A DNA stretch of 64,000 nt from Tillus elongatus (lineage: Eukaryota > Arthropoda > Insecta > Coleoptera > Cleridae). Shown in pieces: positions 13,264 to 23,539 of the stretch; the stretch's first letter is position 1; each line of letters begins with the position of its first letter. Both the position numbers and the translations under genes were made by a program. The notes below the pieces were generated by a model. It worked only from the letters and a program-made list of their open reading frames with translations. It did not search any database and was not told the DNA's origin. The DNA lies in contig OZ023267.1 of assembly GCA_964006375.1 (NCBI GenBank), forward strand, positions 87,798,906-87,862,905, in the 5' to 3' direction.

Positions 13264-14327
13264 GGCAGTTGTTGGGGAATCTATGGATAAACTTTTAAAA
13301 AATAAATAAAAAAATTTTCCTGGTCATCAAGATTTACACACCATTTTAATCAAATAAAATAATATATGCTAAATTTAGATTCAGGTGCCGACATATTTAA
13401 AGAAACGGAGGTTTATAATAAATTCAGCCACAAATATCAACTATAAAGTTACTTTCAAGCGTAAACTACGGACAATGCATTTTTCGTTGTTGAATTTTTA
13501 TTTAGTTTTATCAGTTTTTTTGACAAAGAAAACAATTATTTTTCCAATCAAAACCTGTCAAAGTATCTGTTTTAAGTTAACAGTTACAAAACTTATATTT
13601 ATAGATATTCTTATATTATTATTAGTGATAAGCAGTAGGTAATAGTTTGTAGTTTTATCAAAGTTTTTTCGTTGATTTGTAACAATTGTAAGGAAAATAT
13701 TTTTCAAAGTGAATAGCGAACTAGTTCTATGTGTAAATGTTGGTATCAAAGAAAACATCAAATAATTAATTGGATTCACACGTATTTAGAAAATTAAAAT
13801 AGTGACAGCATCACCAAAAGCCTTTCACATTTACTTATGCTTGAAATTATTTAGATTTTAAATTGTGTCATATGCATACACAAGCTAGGAATTTTTTGTA
13901 TAGCACCTTATAAAATTAGATAAATAAAGAATAAAAAAAATAACATAAGAGTGAGCATAAACAACGTTTTAATTTTAAATACCGCATAATTCATTTTGTT
14001 GTTTATTAGAAATATTTTTCGAAGTAAAGCTCATATTTCTTCTTTCTTAAATAATTTGGTTTGTTCCTTGACTAGACTCATCGTACTAATTTTCTAGAAC
14101 AAGTTTTGTTTTTAATTAAAAAATTTTTACATTTACTGCAATAGCATTGGATACAAAATGTGTCTCTAGCATGTGTTAAAATTAAACTTTTTGCCTTAAA
14201 TTAATTTAAAAAGGAGGTATTAGATTTTTAAGTTTTACTTTTAAAAAGTTGCTACCATAACGCACTTGCTAAAATCGTAATTAGATATCATTTAAAGATA
14301 TAGCAATCTTTGAATCATAATAACGCA
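13264..14327. other. Unassigned AT-rich sequence
   Basis: About 1.1 kb with no recognisable gene or element. A short GCTACCATAACGCACTT block near 14250 resembles part of the TA-family repeat. Confidence 0.4.
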
Positions 14328-14368
14328 ATCGAAGGATCAAAAAGCGACGTCGCTATGAACGCTTGGCC

Positions 14369-14415
<47 letters not shown>

Positions 14416-14824
14416 GACAACTCTTCAAGCCAAAAGGATCGATAGGCCGTGCTTTCGCAGTCCCTATGCGTACTGAACATCGGGATCAAGCCAGCCTTTG
14501 CCCTTTTGCTCTACGCGAGGTTTCTGTCCTCGCTGAACTGGCCTTAGGACACCTGCGTTATTCTTTGACAGATGTACCGCCCCAGTCAAACTCCCCGCCT
14601 GACGGTGTCCTCGAATCGGATCACGCAGGAGCTTAATACGGCGACCGTAACGATGACGCGAACGCCAACGGAACGTAACCGCGCGAAACTGAACGCACCG
14701 AAAGACGCCGGCTACAAAGCACGGAACGCCACTCTGTGCGCTTGGCTCAAGAACACCGTGACAGCCGCCGCTCGTGAGCGAACGGCGCACGCGTTCCGCC
14801 TCACCGAGTAAGTAAAGAAACGAT
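14328..14824 (-). rRNA. 28S rRNA fragment (pseudogene), antisense, 497 bp
   Basis: Read on the minus strand it runs from GTTTCTTTACTTACTCGG through GGGGAGTTTGACTGGGGCGG and GGATAACTGGCTTGTGGCGG to GCTTTTTGATCCTTCGAT. This is the peptidyl-transferase-region part of large-subunit rRNA, downstream of the R1/R2 insertion sites. Both ends stop abruptly against AT-rich DNA, so it is an isolated fragment, not a working gene. Its high GC content contrasts sharply with the flanks. The conserved core looks intact, which suggests recent transfer or low divergence. Antisense ORFs here are not genes. Confidence 0.95.
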
Positions 14825-16440
14825 GAATGATGTACATAATTATTAGTTATAACTATTGTTTCGTTAAGGATAAATTAATAGCTATTTATTCATTTTATAC
14901 ATTTATAAGAAGCGAAAACTTTAGAGAGCATCATTTAAATATTTAATGGTAAACACAATTCAAAATGTTTTACAAACATTCATCTTGTGAAGCTGGGATT
15001 CGATGTGCAAAGTTTTCGGCATTAACGTTTTCTTGTTGGTTTTTAAAATTCATGTTATACGGAAAAAAAAATTCATTTTTGATACATATATTTTATATCT
15101 TGGTAAACATCTGGCAGTTAAGATCCAGTTGTGTGATTGAAATTCTATAAATACAAATTGTATACTAAATACCCAACTGGTTGACCATTATATTATATAT
15201 TGTGGTACTGTTTTTAAAATTTGTGCATATTTGTGTTATACTTTATTAAATCTTTCGCATGTAACTTACTCTTTGTATTTTCGAAGAAATATTTTTAGAA
15301 TGTTAGTAAATTAAGACTGTGAATAGCACAGCCATAGGTCCCCTGATACATGTCATTAAAATGTAGCATATCCCTGAAAGGCAGCTCAACTTAAAAATGA
15401 GGTAATCAGATAAAATAATATTCTTGAAATCAATTTGCCTAATTATTGTGTTCGCACAAAAATACCCCTAAAGTCATTGTCGCACCATAAATAATAAATA
15501 TGCCAGTATTCTTCACACGATAATCCATTGAAGATCTTATTTTAATCAGTGAGAAATGTTCATATAAATAACAGATGTTGTACGACGTGTCTCATCACCA
15601 CAGAAAATAGGTAAGTGTATTTTTTTGTAAAAAAAATAAAGTTTAAAACTAGATGTTAAGTATAGTTTTTAAGTACCAAGACAGATGTCTATATTGCACT
15701 GATATTGCTCTTTAAATTAAATATGTAGGCATAAATTGAAATAAATATTTTCTGTATAATGTTAAATGTTAAAAAATGATTAAGTGTCTATCATTTTGAT
15801 TAATGATGCTATCCAAAAGTGATGCTAGGTATGTGTAAGAAAATATTTAAATTAATTTTTGAATTCCAGTCTTGCGGTTAAGCATTTGAAATTTATGGAG
15901 TTTCATACATAGAGTTTCAGTTATTTTAATTTTTATGTTTCCTCTTAGGGTTATAAATTTGTTATATACCTCACGTCATCGCATCTTGTATTGCATACAA
16001 CTTACATTTATTTAGTTTTGAGTTTATGGCATCAAGCCTACTTATAAGTCACTTTGCAGATCTATTGGTGTTGGTAAATCACTTTGGTGCTTGGTAAAAA
16101 CTGTTTGATATCTTTTGACTATTACTGATTTGTTTATTCCTGGACCACCCCGCTACTTCACTGCCTACCCTCATTTCTAAAGTTAATGGTATTGCTTTAA
16201 TCTCTGAATATATGTATGGATTAATCTGATTCCATATCTTTTTCTAGTTGGTTAACCAATCCAAACTTTATGTACCATAAAGGAGATCCCGAAATGTATT
16301 ACACTAACGCCATATTGTTACAGCTCTAATAAATACAAAAACACAAAATATTAAATATACATAGACACGATATCTGTTTTTACTGACAACGGGAATATTG
16401 TGCGAATACGTAATGTAAGACGTAGTCTTAACAACATTAA
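14825..16440. other. Unassigned AT-rich sequence
   Basis: No gene recognised. The part below 16440 lies on the 3' side of the hammerhead motif and could belong to the same transcript unit. Confidence 0.35.
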
Positions 16441-16485
16441 AAACACATACTGGTTTCGCTCTTATTAGACCTCATCAGTATGTTT
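16441..16485 (-). ncRNA. Candidate type I hammerhead ribozyme, isolated
   Basis: The minus strand shows the two conserved cores CTGATGA and GAAA in the right order. Stem I is 7 bp, AAACATA (16479-16485) with TGTGTTT (16441-16447), one of the pairs being G-U. Stem II is GGTCT/AGAGC with one G-G mismatch around an AATA loop. Stem III is the very short AC/GT with a CA loop, followed by an A at the predicted cleavage site (complement of 16448). Very short stem III is typical of hammerheads in Penelope-like elements and related retroelements. No RT gene is visible beside it, so the host repeat is unknown. Confidence 0.65.
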
Positions 16486-16559
16486 ACTAATTCAAAATCA
16501 AAGCTGATCTAAAGCAACTTAATAAGTGGTAGTGTGCGTTTAATCACATCGCAATTTCT

Positions 16560-17060
16560 CTTGCGCTAACGCTGTTTTGTTCGTAATCAGGAACAATGTT
16601 TTCCCAACAGTTGATGAACACGATATTTTACATTTAGACAGTGTGTACGACGAGGTTGCTTTATCTCTCTCTCTCTCTCTCTCTCTCTCGCCCCAACCAT
16701 TTGCTGTCTTCGAGTCTGATGTTTCCCTTGAATAGGGTATCATACTTCTTTTCTAGTGATTGCATTTTCTCCTGTACCCCCGCTTGACCTCTTGCACCAT
16801 CCTCAGTTTGTTATGTATATACTTGTTGGAAGATGTCGTCTTTTACCTGCTTCATACGTTCGTCTTAATTCTGCTGGCTTGTTCTTGCAGAATTTTCTTT
16901 GTTTCTTCATCTCTTCTTCTGGCTTCTTCATCTTTTTCTCAGATCTTCTTTAGCCTCTTCATCTCTTTTTCTGGTTTCGTCTTTCATTTCTTTAATCAAT
17001 TCCACGAGGCGTCCATATTGGCTGTTGCGCTACGTGTCGTAGGCATAGGCGTTTCAAGAA
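16560..17060 (-). pseudogene. Gypsy gag remnant
   Basis: The minus strand after the primer site encodes a charged, Glu/Arg/Lys-rich coiled-coil stretch of the RKRDEEAKEDLRKR type, common in insect Gypsy gag proteins. It is broken by several stop codons and frame changes. A CT-dinucleotide run (about 16662-16688) interrupts it, giving an Arg-Glu repeat in translation. No intact protein can be made. Confidence 0.55.
16662..16688. repeat. (CT)n microsatellite
   Basis: About 13 CT units within the gag relic. Confidence 0.95.
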
Positions 17061-17162
17061 CACACCCAGTTATGAATTACTGCTGACACTGATCTTCCAT
17101 CTAGAAATTTCCACGTTGTTTAACTAATATTCTGGAAAATATTTCCGCTAGCAGCTTGAAAA

Positions 17163-17179
17163 TTCCACTTCTGACACCA
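17163..17179 (-). other. tRNA-Leu primer-binding site
   Basis: The minus strand reads TGGTGTCAGAAGTGGAA, complementary to the 3' end of insect tRNA-Leu except at one position near its end. It sits two bases from the LTR end. Confidence 0.85.
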
Positions 17180-17181
17180 GT

Positions 17182-17602
17182 TGTTACGTTCTATGAAGTT
17201 CTGGATTTGTTGACTATCAAAACACAGCTTTTCAAACTGCTAATTTATGATAACCAACTATTTTCCAACACCAGTATCAACTAAAATATTTCTCTCTATT
17301 ACTAAATGTCCATAGAACTATATTCCACTATTCGCCTTCTATGGTCGCTTCTTATACACCAACACTTACTGCGGACTCGCTTAATACTCTATGATCACTT
17401 ATTCTACACCACACAAACTATTTTAATACTGAACTAACTTACTCTGTGTATCGGTCGCCTATTTATACTGTCCATAGAGATTCTTCTACACCTGTCACTT
17501 CTGGTCCCTTCTGAAATATTATTCCAGAGTGTTCTCTGTTACCACCACACTACAACTGAACATAGAAGTCCATAAACTTAATTCTCATAGACAAATGTGA
17601 CA
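17182..17602 (-). repeat. Gypsy relic LTR
   Basis: 421 bp, beginning TGTCACATTTG and ending CGTAACA on the minus strand (TGT...ACA ends). It is preceded by a purine-rich AAGAGGCGGGCAG tract. A TATAAATA box lies at about 17460-17467. Confidence 0.8.
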
Positions 17603-17613
17603 CTGCCCGCCTC

Positions 17614-17856
17614 TTATATTCGATGTTCCCGGTAGAATTCTGACATTTCTTGGTATGGCGTAAGTCTGTGCATATGGACCACCTTCATCTTGCTCTTCGG
17701 GCTCCTCTGAATGCGATAGACAACGTCATTGATCCTTTTGACCACCTTCTTTCGATAATTTCTGTAGTTTAGGTGACCGTCCCTTACGTCGTACTGTCTC
17801 GTAGAACAACACCCGATCTTCTTCTTTAAAACCAGCTGAATTAGCTCGCACGTCAT
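17614..17856 (-). pseudogene. Gypsy pol C-terminal remnant (integrase tail)
   Basis: An 80-codon frame ends 11 bp before the LTR. It contains VVKRINDVVYRIQRSPKSK and KVVHMHRLTPYQ, typical of the C-terminal tail after the integrase core in insect Gypsy elements. The N-terminal part of the frame does not align with the expected motif, indicating a frame break, and the rest of pol is missing upstream. Confidence 0.75.
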
Positions 17857-17860
17857 AACG

Positions 17861-19580
17861 ATTATTATTTATTTCTACACCGTGGTAAATAAAAATTGTT
17901 TGCTTGTGCTCGTACGTATCAGAATTTTAGTATTCAATAAATCCAAAAAATATTAGTAGATGCCAAACCCTTTTTACATATGTCAAATCTTAATTTTGTA
18001 GAATCTTTGGTTACTTGAAGTTAAAGTAAGTAGCCAACAGTTGGTACATTAGGGGTCCAGTTTTCATCTAGAGCCAGGCTGTTCTCACCAAAATTTTCTT
18101 GAATAATTATACTATTCAACCACAAAAATTTCAACATTCTTAACTCAACCTGACAGTCCCAATATTGAAGTTAATAACCTATCGATAAAAAAAAAGATTT
18201 CTAGGGTGGGATACTATGAACCTAATATAATATATCTGCAAAGAGACTTTAAAGAAATAACAAATTGTATAAACTTGGGATGCTATTATGACGCACCTAA
18301 CCTTAAGTAGAGACATCACCCACAAGATATGGGTAATTATGTATTAATTAAATGTACACTTCTGACTTTTTGCAATAAGTAAACGTACCTGCCGTCGTTC
18401 AAAATAAGCCTCATTTTTCGAAAAGATAGAGAACTCGTCTTATTTTTGTGATTTTAACAAAAATAAATAATTTATAATTTATGTAGAACAGGCAATGTTT
18501 TCAATAATGAAACTTTCTAAGTATAAACATTTTTGCGATCATGTTCATTCTAATTTATATGTAATAATTTGCACAATTTAGAATTAGTAAATATAGATAC
18601 AAATGTGTCTTTGAAATCCCACCAATGGAAATCGCGGTGCGGCTTTATAAGCAGAATACCTTGATTCATTAATTGTAGATTCTCATAATTAAAACAAAAT
18701 CTTTAACTGTTTATTCTGCAAATAAAACCTACAGTGGTTGGCACAAAGTTACATGTAAATTGCAAAAAAATATTTTTAATGCCAAGGTTTATATTTGTGT
18801 ACAGTATTTTCAGTTAAAAAATGTAGTTCCCAAGTCAACAGGTGCCTTTCTTATTTTTTCAGGTCTAACCTAACTTTTTTCTGCGATGCTTATCAAACGC
18901 CGGAAAGGTATGATCGGATATAATTGGTTTTCAATGCTTAACATCATTTGTGGGTAGTTAACTTAAATGTATAGTATTAAATCAAATAACATAGTATCTA
19001 TTTTTTTCTTTTCTATATTTAATTTTGCAGTTTATTTCTCCGACTATGGCCAGTGGCATACGCCAGGGAGTATTTCCACCTTATTATCCTAAAAATTTAG
19101 CCGAGTCCGTTTCTTTGTGTAGTGAGGCTATTTACGCGCCCATACTCATGGTACACGGGAGCACTGAAATGTGCAGACATTTAACTTGCTCAGACACAAT
19201 CCGAGAATCTCAGTTAATCTTAACCAGACAGTATGTACTGGAACGTAATACGAAGCATCTAGTGGGAATGGACCCCACAATCTTTGGTTTCAGACGTTCT
19301 TACCGTTGCACGTTTGAGGCTGCAATATAGTATTTAGAGGTCAAAATTCTTTCCATATCACTTAAAAGTGATAGTTATGTAGCATGTTTAGCACTAAAAT
19401 GAGTTCTCTATAGCCAAGTTTAAAAAAACTAATTAATTTCAAGTGGGTTAATTCCAGTAGGTACAATTGAAACTTTGGTAGGTAGTTATGAAAAAATGAG
19501 AATTAAACTAAAATGATAAAACGATAACTACTTATCCAAAATAACCAGCAAGCATGTGTTAAGTTGGTGAACGTTGTACC
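17861..19580. other. Unassigned AT-rich sequence
   Basis: No gene recognised. CAACAGGTGCCTTTCTT at 18837 echoes a TA-family block. A 101-codon ORF at 19025-19330 has no recognisable similarity. Confidence 0.35.
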
Positions 19581-19589
19581 GATTATCAT

Positions 19590-21400
19590 CGGTGCAATGG
19601 AGCAAGTTCCCGATCTACATGCCTGCTGACTTGGCAAATCGCGCAACGAGAGCGATTTGGCTAACCAACGTAGAGGGGTCGTAGAGCCGAGTGTACGCAA
19701 AGCACATCCCAGCTCGACATTATGGCCAAACAGAATCATGGGGACCAAATAGCAGTCTTCTAAAAGACTGCTTAAACGCAAATTCTTTGCCGTTGTGGAA
19801 AATCCCGATTATGAGCGGTTAACGATTAGACTACGACAAAAACCATGTAAAAATAAGTTACGCACATGAACCAGATAATTGCAGAACGGTTATTTCTGCA
19901 CTTTCGAATGCAGCTTGGTCACGACTGCATTCAAAGCTACTTGGAGAACTCACGAATAGTTGGACCCAGCAGGAAAATCTAGTCACGTGGGCGCCACAGG
20001 TAGACCCAAGAGGTAGACCCAGAGGAGAGCTGCTTCAAATTTACAGTTTTCTCACCCAAGGTGGTAGTGGTTGTATAGCCCACGTATACGCTCCACTTTA
20101 TGACCGAACAACATCTTAGAGGCCAGATAGCATATCTCTAAAAACGAAATCCACATCACCGGCCTTGTCAATTTGTGGCATATTTCGCCCCTGTGCAACC
20201 AGCGAGGATGAATGAAGATTAGAACCTGTGATGAGCACTGATAAGTACGATTTGGAGAACCCAATTCATCACAATAGTTTCCTGAGCCGAGGATCGTTTC
20301 GCTAACAAAGTTAGCGTCATCAAGGGGATGAGTAAACTAAGTGAATAGAGACTAGAACTGTTCTAATCACTGAGTTTATTCATCCCTTGATGGTGCTAAC
20401 TTTGTTAGTGAAACGATCGTCGGGTCAGAAAACTCTATTGTGATGAATTGGGTTCTCCAAATCATACTAACCAGTGAGAGTAAAAGTAAGGGATGATCCT
20501 GAGCTAAAACGGAAATTCATTGCTGTTGCAGAAAGTCCCGGTGATTAGAGAATAACCATTAGAATAGGACAAAGACCAAGTACAAAACAACCTACGTACA
20601 TGAAGCAGATATGTAAAATGGTTATTTGTGAACTTTCGAATGCCGCTGGTCCCGATGGGAACCAAAGCTCCTCGAAGAACTCCCGTATCGTTGAACCCAG
20701 CAGCCAAATTGCGCCACGAGAGCGCCACAGGTAGACCCAAAAGCACAGAGAGGAGCTGCTCCAACTTTACAATTTGGCCAACCCAAGTAGTAGGGGTTGT
20801 ATAGCCCAAATGTACGCTCCACTTAATGACCGAACAAAACCTTAGGGACCAGATAGCCTATTTCCAAAAACATAATCCACAAACAAGTCTTGCCAATGTG
20901 TAGCAGATTTCGCCCCTGTGCAACCATTAAGAGTAAAAGTAACGGATGAGTTTTCGTTTAAGTTCAGTAACTTAAACAAAAACTCATTGCTGTTGTGGAA
21001 AATCCAGATGATTAGGGAGTAACGATTAAAATCCGACAGATACCAAGTACAAAGCAACTTACGCAAATGAACCAAATAATTGCAGAGTGGTTATTTCTGG
21101 ACATTCGAATGCAGCTGGTCACAACGGGAATCAAAGCTTCTCGGAGAACTCCCGAATAGTTGAACCTAGCAGGCAAATCGCGTAACGAGAGCGCCACAGC
21201 TGAACCCAAAAGCGAAGAGAAGAGCTGTTCCAGACCAATCAAAGTGGTAAGGGTTGTATAGCCCAAGTGTAAGCTTCACTTTATGATCGAACCAAATCTA
21301 TGGCACCAAAATAACCTATCTCCGAAAACAAAATCCGCAACACCAATCCTGCCCATTAGTGACTGATTTCGCTTCTGTGCAACCCGTAAAAGTAAAAGTA
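19590..21400. repeat. Diverged tandem repeat, ~465-bp period, about 3.5 units
   Basis: A block around GTTGTGGAAAATCC recurs at about 19794, 20524 (diverged) and 20984. Each is followed at similar spacing by CGAGAGCG(CC), a GGTTGTATAGCCCA(A/C) block and a GACCGAACAA-like block. A partial unit precedes at about 19620-19780. The second interval is lengthened by an inserted hairpin (20237-20475). Short minus-strand ORFs in the units resemble each other only because the DNA repeats. Confidence 0.8.
20237..20475. repeat. Imperfect palindrome inside the tandem repeats
   Basis: Arms of about 110 bp (20237-20348 and 20364-20475) are inverse copies with scattered mismatches. They include AACAAAGTTAGC and its inverse, around a short spacer. 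Confidence 0.8.
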
Positions 21401-22420
21401 ACGGTTTTCCTCCTTCGTTTAATTAAACTAGCGGCTTATGCTGGCGTTAAAATGTTGTCTGATGGACAGGGGAAAAACAAAATCGACGCTGACCTCGAGC
21501 GTAAGCAGCCACTTAAACTTAAACTACGGGGAGCAATTTAAGAGGCTTCTAGACTCCAGTGTATGATTGAGGTATTTAAAAGGGTATCGAATCCACTCTA
21601 AAAACTAGAGAGTATATGGACTATATTAGACGGTTGTATCACACGCTGCAAGCGACAACCTTGATTTTGCTTTACAAAAAGCTGAAGACCGAATCCATTC
21701 CTTTTTCTGGATCACATCACTTTCCCTATCGTTTGAGCTAAGGACAGCCAAGGGATATGTGATCGGACCACCAGAGAGACAAACATCCCAGGTCACCCAT
21801 TTGCTGTACATGGATGACCTTAAGCATTATGCTTCCAACGCTAATTAGTTAACGTTTCACCTGAGCTAAGTTTTCGCCTACTCAACGACAGTCGAAATTA
21901 CGTTGGGGACTGACAAATGAAATGTTTACCAACTTGATCGACGCAGATCGGAGACTGCAGCAGACAATGTACAGCTCGTAGATGGAGGCATCATCAAGCA
22001 CCTATATGATGGGAAGAAATATAAATATCTAAGAATTTTGCAGAGTGGCATGCAAGATATACATACTGTCAAAAATGGTCTCCGTATTCGGTATAGGGCA
22101 CGCCTCCAAGGTATTTGTAACCCTTGTGTGTCGGCTAAGAACAAAGTGCCTGTTGCATCAATCGAAGCTTGCATCCCAAATCATCTGTCCAAAGACTATA
22201 TATCCCACATCACGTGGAACGTTGGTGAACACCGAGTGTCTACGTAACAAGATTGTGCTAGATATGTCGCAAAAAGTCTTACGTAGTGAGGACCTCTTGA
22301 TGCAGCTCCTCATCATTCACGGAACAGCGGATTCTGGTGACATGAGGAGAATAGCACCTTCTAAAGTGTGGACATGGAAAAAAAGACAAAGAGAAGGTAC
22401 ACCGATAGAAGAAGAATAGG
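21400..22420 (+). pseudogene. Non-LTR retrotransposon reverse transcriptase remnant
   Basis: Conceptual translation in shifting frames gives stretches typical of non-LTR reverse transcriptases. The clearest is the catalytic motif in THLLYMDDLKHYAS (YMDD at about 21807-21818), preceded by a KNKIDADLE...KLRGAI stretch near 21475-21540. Several stops and frameshifts interrupt it, and no complete domain survives. The YMDD-LK form resembles some R2/R4-type insect elements; the clade is not certain. Confidence 0.6.
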
Positions 22421-22689
22421 AGAGGTGAAATAAGAAAGCGTCTTAAAAAAAATTGGAGTACGAACGCAAAAGTTGTTGGTCATATTCTAAGACATAGTGA
22501 CTTTCTAACAATGCTATTTTAAGAACCCAAAAGAAAAGAGGTTTCGCAACCATGGCCCTTGGCCCTTGGTTGACCAGTTGAAGATTCTATAAATTATTCC
22601 ATTGGAGTCACTCGCCAAACCAACAGATCGAATGCCAACTAAACTGTACTTTACAGTTCTAAATCGTCTTGGTCATAAGGGGCCGCCAA

Positions 22690-23530
22690 GCATGGAATAG
22701 AGACAGTAGAAGACTGACAAGTAGGTCATCTGTATGGTATGCAGACTTCTCCAAACAAATGGAAGGAGCGGGACTGGGAATATGAACCTAACTTTAAACT
22801 CGCTAAGTACCTAGAAAAAACTTCCACCAGCTTCCACACATAGATGCCTACTATAAATCTCTGTGTAAATATGACTCAGAAATAGAGAGATTTAAATTCT
22901 CTCAGACAGTCACTCAGTATTAAATGCTCTGAAATATTTTAAAACTGAGTTTAAACTGACATGTGACTGCAAGCAATACTTAAAGCAACTAGCTACGCAC
23001 AACAAAGTAACTTTGATGTGGGTTCCAGGACATCAAGGCATTGTAGAAAATGAGGAGACAGATAGCCTTACAAAAATCGCAGCAACAACACCATTCTATT
23101 GTCGAGAGCCCTATTGTAGACTAATCAAAAGCCATGTAAGAAATGAACTTAACACCTGGAAGATGAACCAAATGCTGTCATACTGGAAAAAAGTGCCGGG
23201 TTTAAGGCGGCCAAAAGGATTCATAACCATATAAACAGAGAAGTTTGAACTGTTTCTTAAATTGAAGAAGAATGACTTGAGAAGAATCACAGGATACTCC
23301 CCAGTAAGGTATCATCTTGTGAAGATGGGTAAGGCGGACAGCTAAAACTGCATATACTGCACTGAAGCAGCAGAAACAACAGAACACTTGCTATGCGATT
23401 GCTTGGCTCAGTTCTGCAAAAGGTTCAAATACCTTGAAAAGGCGATTTTAGCACCTCAAGAAATAGGCCAGATAGCCCCCAAAAAGACTATACGAAAAGT
23501 CTGATCATTTTGGACCTCTATTATAAGAAG
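22690..23530 (+). pseudogene. Non-LTR retrotransposon RNase H / C-terminal remnant
   Basis: The stretch WYADFSKQMEGAGLGI (near 22736) is the first RNase H motif. MWVPGHQGIVENEETDSL (near 23016) is the later RNase H motif. Beyond it, frames with LRRITGYSP..YHLVKMG and CIYCTEAAETTEHLLCDC (to about 23400) match the usual cysteine-rich tail of I/Jockey-group elements. Many stops and frame changes make it a fossil. It may be unrelated to the RT remnant just upstream. Confidence 0.75.
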
Positions 23531-23539
23531 GAGCCATGC

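Larger units (their letters stand above)
16540..17856 (-). mobile_element. Degenerate Gypsy relic: pol end - LTR - primer site - gag
   Basis: On the minus strand the order is the C-terminal end of pol (17856-17614), a purine-rich tract, an LTR (17602-17182), a tRNA-Leu primer site and a broken gag. A pol end directly before an LTR that is directly followed by gag means two head-to-tail copies shared one LTR. This is a different family from the one at 33.8-60.7 kb. Confidence 0.75.

Noticed and set aside
14464..14811. Two overlapping ORFs on both strands, GC-rich
   Set aside because: They are reading frames through the 28S rRNA fragment, not genes.
16438..16560. Treating the 16.44-kb hammerhead as part of the Gypsy relic
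   Set aside because: It lies beyond the readable gag remnant, and hammerheads are not typical of this Gypsy type, so it is kept as a separate feature.
19025..19330. 101-codon ORF preceded by an acceptor-like TTTTGCAG
   Set aside because: No recognisable domain and no partner exon; a chance ORF or an old element piece cannot be excluded, so no gene is called.
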